From: Agriotes lineatus
Lineage: Eukaryota > Arthropoda > Insecta > Coleoptera > Elateridae
NCBI GenBank assembly: GCA_940337035.1
Contig: OW679197.1
Span: 63,013,903-63,077,902 of the forward strand
Reading direction: 5' to 3'
DNA length: 64,000 nt
The position numbers and the translations under genes were made by a program. Below, piece by piece: positions 30,196 to 42,481 of the stretch. The notes under the pieces are model-generated. The model was given only the letters and a program-made list of their open reading frames with translations, had not been told where the DNA came from and searched no databases. Position 1 is the stretch's first letter. The number at the start of each line of letters is the position of its first letter.

Positions 30196-31861
30196 ATAAT
30201 ATGTTACAGCACAAAAACGTCGTTACGACATGAATTTGACATCCAAAATACTCATCCATCGGTTACGCGATAAAACGACACAAATCGAAAGATTCACAGA
30301 TCCGTAGCTCCAATTATGTTACAGTGGGTTGTAACAAAAGTTGCCGACTAAGACTCAGAAGGAGAAGAGGAGGTTTATTAAGAACGTATTAGGGCAACGA
30401 CCCGATAAACGCTACCACTTTACTAAATCGAGAAAAACACAGGTGAGCTCACCGAGAAAATGGAAACTGTGAACCAACCTTTCCGATCCAACCTTGGCAG
30501 TACTTGAGAAATGGTCCACGTACAGCTGCGTTGAACTTGCTTGTATTTTCCTACAGCTGTCTGATCCCCGTTACAGAGGAAAACATCACAAAATACACCT
30601 GCAAACGTCATAAATCTACTAACGAAAAGCACAACTGATTGAAAATGAACTATCTATATGAACGTAGAAATATGTATGTAAACAATGAACATTAAATGAA
30701 ATACTCGATAAAAGTTAGTGCAGTTAATTGCGCAACATTTAATCTAAATACATGCGGTAAACTGGACATGAAATGACCTGACTGACTCAAAAATGGTAAC
30801 AACTTTAATTACGCAATAAAACTACTTAAAACAATACATTCTGAGTGTAAACAATCAAATCTGACTCGATGGTAATTACTTTAATTCTACAACGTTAAGC
30901 TAAATACCAACATTAAGACTTGGCGATAAATACTCAAATTGACTTAAGGACAGTAACAACAGTTCAAACGCTTAATTTTAAATTATCAGCAACGCTAAGC
31001 AAAATAGCAATATTTCAAAAATCACTCTTCTCTGCATCCAAATGCTTGTTAAAATTATACATAGAAAACACAATACCTTGTAGGGGTTCATCTTGCTCTG
31101 GTTATAAGATCCAACGATGCTGCAGGCCGTGCCCAAGCGACTGCCTCAAAATGCTTGAAGGACTGCGAGAAACGATCTAGGGTGTTATCTGTCGAGCGGG
31201 TTTGGACGATGTTAAATCCCCAAAGAGGGTAGAAAACGAAGAACGTAGTCGACAGGCAAGGTTGCGGTACGGTATACGTAACTTCATTAAAAACAATTAC
31301 CACGAAAAAGGTTTTAATTATTAATTCACCCCAAAGGCGGCAATGGGAGCTTGTCACCTCCACAATACGAGAAATTTCAGCTAATAACTGCACGGAACGT
31401 CTCTCAAATAACCAAAAAATTGACCGATAACACCTACACGTTGCCCGGCGAAGGGCAAGGCCCCCGCTGATGCGCAACAAGCGATGATACTTGTTGCTGC
31501 CTTCTTCAAGTCCGGTGGTTGAATGTCGAAGCCAAAGCGACTCGCATGAGAGCGTCAGTATTGCATAACATTTCATCAGAATTACGCGCTAAAAATGATA
31601 CCGTGGAACTAAACATGGCGGCATCAAACCGTAAACCGCCAAACTGGTAATTAAGATAAGGCGTCCTTTATACGGTAAGCAACCATATGTGGATTTGAAT
31701 AAAACGTTGCCCAAGATATGATGACATGAGCCGGAAGGCATCAGTATTGGAAATGAATGTTGTTGAGCTTTAAAATATAGCTAAACTGTCAATTTGGGTT
31801 TAGATAAAAGCGGGAAAAGTACTGATGTTTAAAATACAGATGCGGAAAAGCGCTAAATTCA
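30196..31861. other. Unclassified insertion splitting the RTE-like LINE
   Basis: About 1.67 kb between the RTE linker and its reverse transcriptase. The part at 31080-31640 is GC-richer than the surroundings and contains a 162-codon minus-strand open frame with no motif I recognise. Composition and size recall the LTR-like sequences elsewhere in the window, but no promoter/polyadenylation order could be read. The exact ends and target duplication are unknown. Confidence 0.45.
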
Positions 31862-32165
31862 AAACTTGCCCTTACAAATAATAAATCACCTGAAACATAT
31901 GGCCTCCCAGCGCAGCTATATAAACATAGCAGTAACCAACTAATTATAATACAAACCTGGAAACAAGCGACACTCCTAGATGAATGGAACTGTGGAATAA
32001 TATGCCTTATCTACGAAAAAGGAGATCAGCTACAGTACACAAAGTATCGAGCAATCACTTCTAAACTTATCTTACAAAATATTTTTCTATATCCTGCGCA
32101 CACGATTTAAACCACTATTAAACAGCATAATCGGCAAATATTAAGGTGAATGGCAAAACACTAGT
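31862..32165 (+). pseudogene. RTE-like LINE, start of reverse transcriptase
   Basis: A plus-strand frame reads NNKSPETYGLPAQLYKHSS, then EWNCGIICLIYEKGDQLQYT and YRAITS, the conserved first blocks of RTE-type reverse transcriptases (NKSPG-DG-PAEL, GIICPIYKKGD, YR-I). It breaks off after a KPLLNSIIGKY motif. It continues the element that begins at 28630. Confidence 0.7.
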
Positions 32166-33449
32166 GAGGAGATCTAGAGGTGGATAATACTGGGTATTAA
32201 ATGCCAATATAAACTTTACAAACGTCTTCGTTCTAAAAAGTTTCAGGACTGACCAGTATTAAAAAATATAAAACTGATGCACAGGTAACAACTGTATCTC
32301 TTGTGACTGCAGGCCGGGAAACCTCGCCTGGGGTATTTTGCGATGTTGATTGAAGATAGCCCCACAATGCCTGAAGGAACTGTGCAGAAGTAACACAAAG
32401 CTGCGGGTTGAAGCGGCCTGAGTGTAACATCTCTGAAGAGAGTACAAGAAACAAAGTCTAAGACGGTAAGGCAGATTTTGAAACGGCAGGAACTTCGATG
32501 CACAAGTAAGCCTTTTTAATGGAATCGCCACTACAATAATCCGCCCAAAGACGTATTTAAAGCTGCCACTTTACGATAAACGGAAATGTCCAGGCTTACA
32601 ACCCCCAAGCACAACGCGTGAAGTTTGGAACACCACGGGCGGGGAAAAGTTACTGCTATTTGCAACGTTCATTTTACGATTTCTGATCGACGGAAAAGCA
32701 CACCGGCACATTTCACAGTTCTCCAGACGGCACCAAAAATTAACGGAAGCACACACCTTAGTCGGAAAGCGGAAGCGGAAGCGAAAATATACTCTCTTCA
32801 CAGATCCATCCCACGGTCGCATAAAGCGAAGCCGCGGGAAGGCGAACTTGACACACGTACTGTTTAGTTCAGAGCCGGGCGGTCATGGAATTAGAAGATC
32901 GCAGGCAGTTCGACGGTGGTCCCTCGTCCGGAAATGCATCTCACTCCTACAACGACAGGCTAAATTTTCTGTTGCACAATCTCGAAGGATTGCACCACTA
33001 AACGTAATATGACTAAATAACTCGGGGAAGCACCCGAGCCATTCAAAGCGCCTGCTTGTCGCCGTGAAAACAATAAAGAAAGCGATAACGGGCCACGTTA
33101 CTGCGACTACTGCAGAAAGCACAAAGCATATAGAAAAGATTGCGTCACCCCCAACCGCTCGGGGAAAGTTCCAGAATAATCGAAAGCTACATAAGCGATT
33201 TACAGGGAGCTAGAGTGTGTTGAACAACAAGAATGAATTCTGAGAAATCAAGAAGCTAAAACTGTATTGTTTTCAGAACGGAACAAATGGTAAATTTATA
33301 AATGAAATTCGACGAATATGACTGAACTGCAGTGTTCATAAACGACCCACGCGGAAATAAGGTTCTGATGGAAATGAAGTTTGATAACATTATTGAATTA
33401 CGAATTTAACTTGCGTAAATCGTGAAAATGCTAGGATTTGGGCAAATTG
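32166..33449. other. GC-richer unclassified segment, possibly LTR-derived
   Basis: Mostly balanced composition in an AT-rich region. Overlapping short open frames occur on both strands, but none has a recognisable domain. A TATA-like AGAGTATATTTTCGC lies on the minus strand near 32790. It interrupts or follows the RTE fragment. I could not define ends. Confidence 0.35.
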
Positions 33450-33765
33450 TTCTAACAAAGGCTTTTTGCCACTGCGTCTCTCCACATAAATTTAGGGTGT
33501 CCCATCTTTCTTTGACTCGTCAGCTTTCCTAGCAGCAGTTTATTTTGAAGCCTGTTCATTGTCTATCTTTGCCCACATGGCCAGCCCATCGAAGTCTACC
33601 AATTTTAACTGTTAGTACAACATCGATATCCTTTTATAATTCGAAGTTATATCTTATTTGCCAATCGATTTTTATCTGCACCGCTCCATAGATTTTCTGC
33701 AGTAGTTTCCGTCCAAATGGTTAGGTGGGCTTTATTGAATTTTATAAGGGGCCACAGGTACCACA
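33450..33765 (-). pseudogene. RTE-like LINE C-terminal tail
   Basis: A minus-strand reading with shifts gives RKLLQKIYG, IRYNFEL and RLRWAGHVGK, the C-terminal pattern RYN-EL...LRW-GHV of RTE-type ORF2 proteins. Nothing else of this copy is visible nearby. Confidence 0.6.
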
Positions 33766-34299
33766 GAATAAATTACGAGTCTGTGAATATACTAGCCAGG
33801 ACTAAAAAAATAATATCCTCGTGATATTCAGGAATCCCTAGAGATTATTAAAAATCCGAACAACTTCTATCAAGAAGATGGTTACCGCCTTAGTAACGCA
33901 TAGAGGGTAGCTCTATAAAACAAATAGAACCATACTACACAAGTTTCACGTGAGCAACTAATTGGAATAACGACAAGTTTCAATATCATACAAGATTTAC
34001 ACGAGTAGTCCACCGTAACGACTCCTCGGTATATAATCAGGAGTATGAGACTCCAACATGAATGTTTAAGAAAACTTTAGAAACTGACACCATGAGCAGC
34101 AAAATGATAAATGGTAATTGACGACCACGGCATAATCCGTAAGAAGTTCAAATCCATCGCTACTCAGAGAAAAATTTCAGCCACAGCCAGATTTGAACCT
34201 ATGTCGACCTGGTTATGAAGCTTCTAATTCTTTAATATGTCATAAAATTAATAACAAACAAATACAATTAATTGATGCCATTTAATAATGTTGCCTATT
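33766..34299. other. Non-coding stretch
   Basis: No open frames of note. A phrase with CATGAGCAGC near 34090 resembles one at 29893 and may be a short dispersed repeat. Confidence 0.4.
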
Positions 34300-34954
34300 T
34301 TCCGGTCAGTAACAAATGCTAAATCGTTTTTGTCTTAACTTGGATTATTTTAACCCCATGAATTTTGTTTGGCAGATTTATATTAATTTTGTATCACCCT
34401 ATGAGAATCTCTATTCTTACCAATAGGAATTATTTGATTAGAATAACAGCTTTTAAGTTCAAATGAGAAAGTTTAACTTTCGTTTACATTTATCGAAGTA
34501 AAACTGTGCATTTATTATTTATAAATGTGAGAAATATGCAGTCACTTAATAATACTATTAATAAACAACGCTAAAACACCGTTAATATGTAGTATTTTTC
34601 TATATCAATTTATTTAACACTCACTCGTACCTAATTTACCTTGAAATGAACATGTTAGAAGTAACAAACGTTTAATTACTGCATGTCTACAGTTACTTAC
34701 AATAGAGATTCCTATGACTCTAATTAGTGAGAATTAGACAGTCACGTTTTAACAAAACAGAAATACAGTTATTAATTATTATCTAAATGTTTAAAATATA
34801 AAGAAAAACAGTTTGTTGGCACACCAATTATTATAGGGTCGACTTTTAATATCTCTGTTTTGTTCCATTTTGTTTCGTCTAATACAGAGTAGGGAACTTT
34901 TGTAGAACAAATCTTATTTTTTTATTTTAATCTTAAGATGGACATATTTGAAAT

Positions 34955-35981
34955 TAGTGATGGGCTTATTCGAATGAAAAATAACCGGTTATCCGGTTAT
35001 TGAAATAACCTATGTAACTCGGTTTTCGTTCCAAGTATTTGAATGAAAAATAACCTTATGCTGATACGTACTACGCTTTGAATATAAAACCTCTATTCAA
35101 AGGTACTACGTGCCGTATCTCAGCGACCTACGCAGTGCTCAAAATTCTGAAAATAGAAATACGTCATAACTCATAAACAAAGCAGGTTGTATTGAAAACT
35201 CCATTTGGTTATCGCGTAACTACCTCCTATCATAAAAAATATCAAATTCTGGGACATTGAAACCTGAACGCCTAAAAACTGCAAACGCATCAAGCTATAA
35301 AACAATTTTTTATTTGCTTACATTTCCACAGGTTTTAAACAAGAGGCGGCGGCTTTAACCCGCCCGATCGATAAAGATAAACGTTTTACCACTTTTTATT
35401 GCGATTAGCAAGCAGTCCCCCATATTTCTTTCTTTCTACACTTCTTAATAAATACCTCTTAATTTCAAATACATAACACATAATGTACGGTCGGCGTCTT
35501 AGAAATCGGGCACTACACACTATTATGATATATTTTGCATGTATTTTTTAAGTGTATAAATTGGGGTTTTCAGTTATTATGGTTTTAATTGTTACGTCAG
35601 ATTGTTTATTGTTTGTCAATTATGAAATGCCATCTCACGTTAATGAAGTAACCGGAGCAAGAATACTCCAAAGACTAGAAGAACATATTACGTGTCCCGA
35701 TTTCTAAGGCGCCGACCGTACATATTATGTTTTGGTTCCTCTGCTATCTGCAAGTTACGATGTCGATGCAGATGACGGTGAACCGATGTCGATGCAGATG
35801 ACGGTGAACCGACGTCGATGCAGATGACGGTGAACCGCCAACCGGCAAACCGGCTGACTTAATCGAATCGAATCGAGAGCCAAAATGTATTCGAATGATT
35901 ATTCAAATAATCATTCGGTTATTAATATCATTCGAATGCAAATAACCGGTTATGAAAATTGTCCGGTTATGCCCATCACTA
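34955..35981. mobile_element. hAT-type MITE, 1027 bp, perfect 8-bp TSD
   Basis: The ends are TAGTGATGGGC and GCCCATCACTA, flanked by TTTGAAAT at 34947-34954 and 35982-35989. Repeated AACCGGTTAT motifs lie near both ends. Inside there is a pair of inverted segments (TACGGTCGGCG...AGAAATCGGGCA near 35490 and its inverse near 35695-35725) and a 26-bp unit (GATGTCGATGCAGATGACGG...) repeated three times at 35759-35836. There is no transposase. Confidence 0.85.
35759..35836 (+). repeat. 26-bp tandem repeat, three copies
   Basis: Units at 35759, 35785 and 35811, identical but for one base in the third (GACGTCG instead of GATGTCG). Confidence 0.9.
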
Positions 35982-36145
35982 TTTGAAATACTAAAGAGTA
36001 AAAGAGGATTCAATAAAATAATCATCGCAAACTGGGGGGCCACAAATAAAGCAATAGTAAGTCATACGGGTTATTTTGAAACCTAATGTGCTCATGTAAA
36101 TAAATCTCCGAAACGTAGGCAATAAAACTAATTTATATATTACTG

Positions 36146-37309
36146 TGAATGATACAGCTGGGCTATTGTGTTGTAATATTTATTAATTTATAATAATTAT
36201 TTCAAATATGTAAATTAGTTGATAATATACTGGCTTTTACATTTATTGTTCTGCCTTTTTATTGAATGCAACGTACAGGATTTTCTAAATTATGGGAAAA
36301 ATCTCAAATGTCAAATTATCGTAACCTAACCGCACATTTATACCGCAGAAAACAAATCAGAGGGCTTAATTTAAAACAATTACGTCTGCTATTACGTATC
36401 GACGCGTTGCCTAGGTGATCTTAGCTAAGTAAACAATGCAAATTTAAAACAAAACACTCAAACGACGCCACCAAAAATTCATGGGTTTTAGGAAAAACTA
36501 TTTTCTGATCTTGATTATGCTTTTGCGGCGGATTTTTGGGCCTTTATCGGGCACCCAGCAAATTCCTCAATGAACGGCTCCCCTAATTATCACTTGAAAG
36601 CCTCCTGATGACTCGCCAAAGTGATGCTCGTCATCTCCTCGCTGCTCTCGGCTCTAGTTTCAGCTTCCAGCTCAAATTTCTTCTCCTGTGGCCACAGCTA
36701 GGGCTCTGCTGCAATTAATGATGGTAGCTGCCTTCACTGGGCTTCAAGGTCTCTGATTCTTATTTGAACCTCCAGCAAGTCACCACCAAAAACACCAGCT
36801 AGACTCGCACTCGATGCACACATCAACACTTTTTACCTTCTGCAGAGGCGCGAGGAATGAATGCACAACCTCTGCAGCCTATCAAACAATACTTTACTAA
36901 TGTGAAAACACTTTTTGAATTGCATACATTGGTATTTATTATGTTTTTACGTCGATTTTTGTGGGAAGCCAAATCACACACCTAAGATTGGCTTCTTGCA
37001 TCCCAATTGTTTCTACATTGTTTCATTGTTTGTTGTTGTAGTCAAAGTGATTACAATAAATTTCATATTCAAGTCAGCGCTAATGTTATTTTTATTACAA
37101 TTTCAACCTAAAGTTATTTCAAGGCTAAGCTATTTCAGTACATTTTTAAAATTCAAATAATCACATTTAGGTATATTTTAAATTAATATTTGCAATGCTT
37201 GAATTATTATTTATTCCTATCATAATTGTATTGGATTAAATTGTGTTCAATGCAATATGTATTGGTTTTAAACCACATTATATAGCATTTAAAATATTTA
37301 CATTTTTAA
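36146..37309. other. Insertion in the old repeat, unclassified
   Basis: This stretch is absent from the inverted copy at 54.8-56.3 kb. It includes a GC-richer part (36590-36880) with polypyrimidine/CTG-rich text and an open frame of 81 codons at 36915-37160 that is hydrophobic and AT-driven. No element class recognised. Confidence 0.4.
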
Positions 37310-38029
37310 AGATTTCTAGTTAGTTTTACGAATTTAAGAGCTGATTCGCATTGGCATAGTAGATAAATTTAAATTTTAATATATTGCAGGAACTCTTGTG
37401 CATTTTGTGTTTTTATGCAGGTTGATTTGCTCCATTTCAGTATAAAAATATTTCAAAATGCCATATCATTTTGATATACTTTTTACAATTTTTGTTGTGA
37501 AAGTAAATAATATATTCATGCAATTCAAACTCAGTCATTTTTTAACCAAGCAACTACTAGTTAATTTGTAATAATATGCGTTCGAGAAACTGACCATTTA
37601 AAAATGAACGATTTGAAACTTTAGATCTTGGTTGCTCAAATTCGGACGCATTTAGATAGAATATTTATAAAAGCCCATATTTTCAGAATGTTTTAGAAAA
37701 TGAAGGGTACGATTTCAAAGTATACAGAAAATGTTGAAGTAAAGAGAATTGTTTCCATTATTAACCTGCTTCATATATTAGTTGTACCATCACTCTATTC
37801 ATAGTGTTTGAATTAGTTAAAATATTCAATGTCTTTGAAAACATTGGTTCCCACTTAAACACAGATCAGTTGCTGAAAAATAAGAATAAGGTAGGTAATA
37901 TGTACGTATTGTGTCCACTTGCTTTCCCAAAGGGTGTAGATTTTTTTTATTTTTTAACAATTATTTTAAATATCCTACAAGCATCTTACAGTTTTCTATT
38001 GAAACACTCCATGTTAATTTTTTCTTTTG

Positions 38030-39640
38030 TTAAAATATTGATTTATTTTGGCAAATCCTTGTCTCTCTCCAGACCATAGGCCTCCTCCAAACCTTTCCAT
38101 TGTTCCCTATTTCTTGACGTTCGCCTCCATCCCAAGCCATTGATTCTTTTGATGTCATCCACCCAACGCATATGAGGCCTTCCTCTCTTGCTTCTTCCAT
38201 ACCAGGGTCACCATCGATTAATGATGTTGTCCCATCTACCATCTTGAATTCGTTCATTGTGATCCACCCATTTCCACTTCAGATGCGCCATTCTCTGTGA
38301 CGTGTGGCACTTTTATTTTAGCTCTTATATGCTCGTTCACCTTTCGATCTTTTAGGGATATTTCGAGCATCTTTCTTCCTATGGATCTCTGGGCTTTCGC
38401 TAGCTTTTCTACATTATTTTTTGTGAACGTCCATGTTTGGGCATCGTAGGTTAAGACTAGCAAGATACACATGTCAAATACTTTAGATCTTGAATGTTGT
38501 GGTATTGATTTGTTCTTTAGTACGTGGATTAATTTTCCAAATGCCGCCCATTCTAATCTGATCCGTCTCTTGATTTCCACTGGCTGGTTTTCTTTAGTAA
38601 CTCGCATTTATTGTACTAGGTATGTATAACTACTGACTCATTCTATTACATTATCTCCTACTTGTATTACTCTTTCATCTTTTGTATTGTTCATAACTTT
38701 TTTAAATTTTTAATCCGGAATGTGTGTCTCCATATCTAGTTGTTGCATCATTGTTTGTAAATCCTCAAAATTATCTGCTATCAACAGGTTATCGTCTACA
38801 TATCTTAGGTTATTTAATCGTTCTCCATTTACATTAACGCGTTTTAGCTCCCAGTCCAAGTGTTTGAAGATATCTTCTAAGACTAACGTAAATAGTTTCG
38901 AGGAAATCGTATCCCTTGTCGTACTCCTTTTTTTATAGAAATAGGTAGTTACTAAAGACAGACGAATACTGGAGGTCATATTTTTATAGATGTTGCGCAA
39001 TAAAAGTGCCCTTTCAACGGCTCATAGCTCGACATTGACGAAGGCCTTCTCAAAGTCAACAAATCCTAAATATAATGAGATATTATATTTGTTAGCCTTC
39101 TCAGTCAAAATTTCTGTAGTTATAAGTGGTCGTGCCTGCTATAGCTTACTCTAAAGCCGGCTTGTTCTGTAGGCTGTTAACTATATAATTTTGTGGTTAA
39201 CCTCCTTGTCAAGATTTTAGTCAACAACTTGTAAATCTGTGGAAGCAAAGTAGTCGGGCGATAATTTTCCAACCTGGTCTTGTCCCTCTTTTTAAGAAAC
39301 AATACTATCGTAGCGTCATTCCAATCTTTAGGACGTGAAGCCTCCTCTAGGCATTTATTCAGTAAAAGATTAAAAACTTTTACAACATCGTCACCTCCCT
39401 CTTTTAACATCTTTTCCTGGGTCGTTGTTGTTTTTTATTTCTTTCAATGCTGTGGCTATCTCTTCTTCGTTTATTTCTGGCATGTCCTCTGAATTGATGT
39501 TTATTATTTTCTTCTTAGTTCTTCTTTAACATGAGGTTGCGGTTCTAACGTGGAGCTATAGAATACTTTATAGAATTCTTCTGCCATTTCCAATATTCCT
39601 TTCCTCTCTCTATTTTCTATGTATTATCTGTTCTTTAGGC
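38030..39640 (-). pseudogene. RTE-like LINE ORF2 remnant
   Basis: Minus strand, several frames, in protein order: a linker ending EFYKVFYSSTLEPQPHVKEE (about 39590); LNKCLEEASRPKDWNDATIV and KKRDKTRLENYRPTTLLPQI (39400-39230); an EQAGFR-like block and FVDFEKAF (39170-39040); the catalytic region with RYVDDNLLIADN (38810); the thumb with TYDAQTWTFTKNN (38430); and a terminal part with RWVDDIKR-like and GLEEAYGLE-like patterns (38170-38070). The order and wording identify an RTE-type reverse transcriptase. Stops and shifts make it non-functional. Confidence 0.8.
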
Positions 39641-39744
39641 TGATGATCTGTATTTTCCATTTCTATAATTTTTTATTTTTGTCTTATTTTTGAACGGCGT
39701 TTATAGATTCTTATTTTTGCATCTTCACATTATAGGGCTTTAAT

Positions 39745-40040
39745 GAGGATCACAAAGTGTTTCGAAACTCCCATGCTCTAGTAAAACTTTCCAAATGATA
39801 TCCCATTTCACGTTATCGAAGGCCTTTCTATAATCGACGAAACAGAAATAAGTTTCTATAATTTTTCTTAAATTGAGGATTTGTTCCCGTGTACCACGTC
39901 CTTCTGTAAAACCGGCTTGTTCTGGAGGTTACTTGTGGTGATATGCAATGTTCTAGGCGAGGATGTATTTTATAAAGTAATATTTTGCTGCCGTGGGATT
40001 TTAAAGTCAGTCCCTTCTTTTTTGCGTAAAGATTCGCCAT
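39745..40040 (-). pseudogene. Second RTE-like reverse transcriptase fragment
   Basis: A minus-strand reading gives EQAGFTEGRGTREQILNLRK and CFVDYRKAFDNVKWDIIWKV, the RT blocks 1-2 of an RTE-type element. The wording differs from that of the neighbour at 38030-39640, so it is a different family inserted beside it in the same orientation. Confidence 0.7.
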
Positions 40041-41029
40041 AAATTTGTATTGTCAAGTTGCATATACGGAACTGTAATTTTTATTTTGTTGTATTCCCTG
40101 TATAACCTCCAACAAATTTGCTGTCATTTGACAGAATAGAATATTGTTGCCAAATGGACTGCCTATTTTAATTGTATTTACATATTTAAAATTTAAAGTA
40201 TTGTTAGACCTTCTTTGCACTTAATTAAAAATGTCTCCAATTACACAATTACTGAAACCGGATACACACAGAAAAATTACTAAAGTCCTATTTTCTGGTT
40301 TGCTTAAATACGGCAACTTTGCATTTGTAGGTTTTCTAACCTAAATGCATTTCGAAACCATATCCTCAAATGTAAACCTCGTTTAAACACAACAAAATAA
40401 TTATACATGGGTAAATTGGAAAAACTACCATGGCCAACCTGCATGCAAAAAATATGTGAACAGAATATAGTTGTCACATTCCTCATTTGATCTTTTTTTA
40501 TACTAAGGTACGAGAGCTGAAGTCCATTTCTCAAACCAAATGCCAGTCTCCCAAATCTTCGAGCATAAATTATGAATTATTTCCATACCTTCCCATCCCA
40601 GAGCCGCTTTATGATACTTTAGCCTGCAAACATCAGATTATAACTAAAAAAACATTATTAGTGGTTCATGTTCCTGGTGGATGATGGGAGTATGGTCATC
40701 CATATACAGATTCTCACAGTTATCTCTCCATACATCCAGCACTTCCTTGATGTTATTTACTGTGTTATATAAACTTTTACTCAACAGTTTTTTTCAGACT
40801 CTTACTCAACAGAAAAATTTAAGAAATCACAGTCATATTCTTGTATTACAATTTTTAGTAATCTACTATTATAGCGGATATAACTCATGGGATAGATATG
40901 TTAGGTGCAACTTGAAAATACACTGCGCCATTAACTTAGGGGGAATACCAAAAAAATAGTTGGAAAATTCCATTTTTAAAAACTGCAAGAGGCGAAACTC
41001 AGTAATTTTTTAAACGTAAAGAACAAGCA
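40041..41029. other. Non-coding stretch
   Basis: AT-rich with short open frames only (for example 40681-40959, low-complexity hydrophobic). No motif found. Confidence 0.45.
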
Positions 41030-41650
41030 AACATGGAAAAACTGTGCAAAACTAGAGTTAGGAACTTAATAATATGTGATCTCTATGGGCTTGTATGGCG
41101 GCCTGACAGCTTCGAGGCGTACTTTTAATCAATATCATCTACCTCCTGAACAAGTCCTTCACGATAGGGCTCATCTACACATGCCCAAACTCAAAGATGC
41201 CTATCACAACGTGTCAACCTAAATCTAAACTCATCACTGAAAAGTACTGATGACCAGTGCTTTATTCTCTAATCTGCATGTTGTTGAGCAAACGCCAGTC
41301 GGGTTTTTCTGTGGTTCTGAGTCAATTGTGATTTTCGGAATGGCCCCTTTGACCTCAAATTGTTCTCCAGCAACCTTTTCCTTATGGTTTCTGTACTAAC
41401 CTGGATACCACTGGCTAGTCTGGTGTCATTCTGTAGATCTCAAGCAGTGGATGTGAGCTATTTAAGAACACAATTGTGCACAAATCTGTATTGCTGTGTG
41501 GTTATTGCTCTCTTTTGACCATGACCAGGTCTCCTACAACAATTTACTTCTTCAATTAATGTTCGGCTCTTCTCACTGAAGATTGACTGAGATGCCTCAT
41601 TTTAGAAGCAAACGGTGTAGTGAATTAAAGTGATGATTTCCACACCCAAT
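41030..41650 (-). pseudogene. Tc1-like transposase fragment
   Basis: Minus-strand frames with stops contain, in order, CCRRPGHGQKRAITTQQYRF, an SGIQVSTETIRKRLLENNLR motif (helix-turn-helix recognition part), LTQNHRKTRLAFAQQHADW, and WSSVLFSDEFRF with the second Asp-containing strand. These are standard Tc1 landmarks. The C-terminal third, including the last catalytic acidic residue, is not seen. Several in-frame stops mean it is dead. Confidence 0.75.
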
Positions 41651-42480
41651 TGTTTCAATTTTTGTAGATTGTACTAAATACAAAAATGAAGTGCTGAGTT
41701 GCGTAAACTAGACGAATTACTACTTACGAGGATTTTGTTTAATAGGTGTTTGTAAAAGTTAGTCCAAAATTTCATTATCTGAACAGTATTAATCATTTTA
41801 CTAGTTTTCCCCTAATTTATTGGCGCAGTGTATTTTATCTGAACGTGTGTAGCATTTTATACGTTTGTACAGAAATTGAGGTGTTAGCGCAACCTCACAA
41901 CCAGCAGGACTTTAATTTTAGGGTATCCTTTCCCTAGACGGATTATTGTCGACAACTGAAGTAATCTGTCGTCCCTGCTCCATATATCCGTCACTGCTTA
42001 TTCGCCAATTAGGTATTTTATTAATCACTTATTTTCTAGTGCTAATCTCCCCCTCCATATTTATCGGCAAGCTGTGGATGCGCTTGTAGAATAAAACTGG
42101 TCATCAAAAGTTCATTTTTAAGTATTTAGACTAAATATCGAAATTGTAATCTGAGTTTGTAATGCAAAATGCAGCTGCATGCAGTATTTATTTTACTTTT
42201 AAATCCAGGCAGTTAAGAGGCTATTAAAGGAGCAATCGAATGAATGAATGTTGAGATAGAAAGAGGTTACTATGAGTGAATAATATTTACTTGAAAAAAC
42301 TTTGAAATCACCCTGAAAGGTTAATTCTTTTCAGTTGTGAATAAATAATAGTCTTTAATGTTATACCTACATGGAAAAATAGCTTTCCCTGTGTTATAAT
42401 ATTGTTACATTAATAATTGCCCATAGTAAATCGGAACATGCACTACCACTAGCTCAAAACTAAACGGTCGAAATTATAGG
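41651..42480. other. Non-coding stretch
   Basis: AT-rich, with a few short open frames such as 41746-41937 without motif. Nothing recognised. Confidence 0.45.
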
Positions 42481-42481
42481 G

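Larger units (their letters stand above)
34300..37770 (+). repeat. Old dispersed repeat, plus-strand copy (interrupted)
   Basis: Segments 34300-34745, about 36075-36145 and 37310-37770 match, in order and inverted orientation, 55865-56290, about 55380-55440 and 54765-55350. Shared phrases include CTATTCTTACCAATAGGAAT and AAGCAACTACTAGTTA. This copy is interrupted by the hAT MITE at 34955-35981 and by about 1.2 kb near 36145-37310. No coding motif is seen, so the class is unknown. Confidence 0.7.

Noticed and set aside
31088..31576. 162-codon minus-strand frame as a host gene
   Set aside because: There is no domain, and it lies inside an insertion that splits a LINE in a GC-richer stretch where chance frames are longer. 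Kept only as part of the unclassified insertion.
32233..33122. Cluster of overlapping frames of 70-90 codons on both strands
   Set aside because: Many frames overlap with no motif, as expected in a GC-richer non-coding segment.
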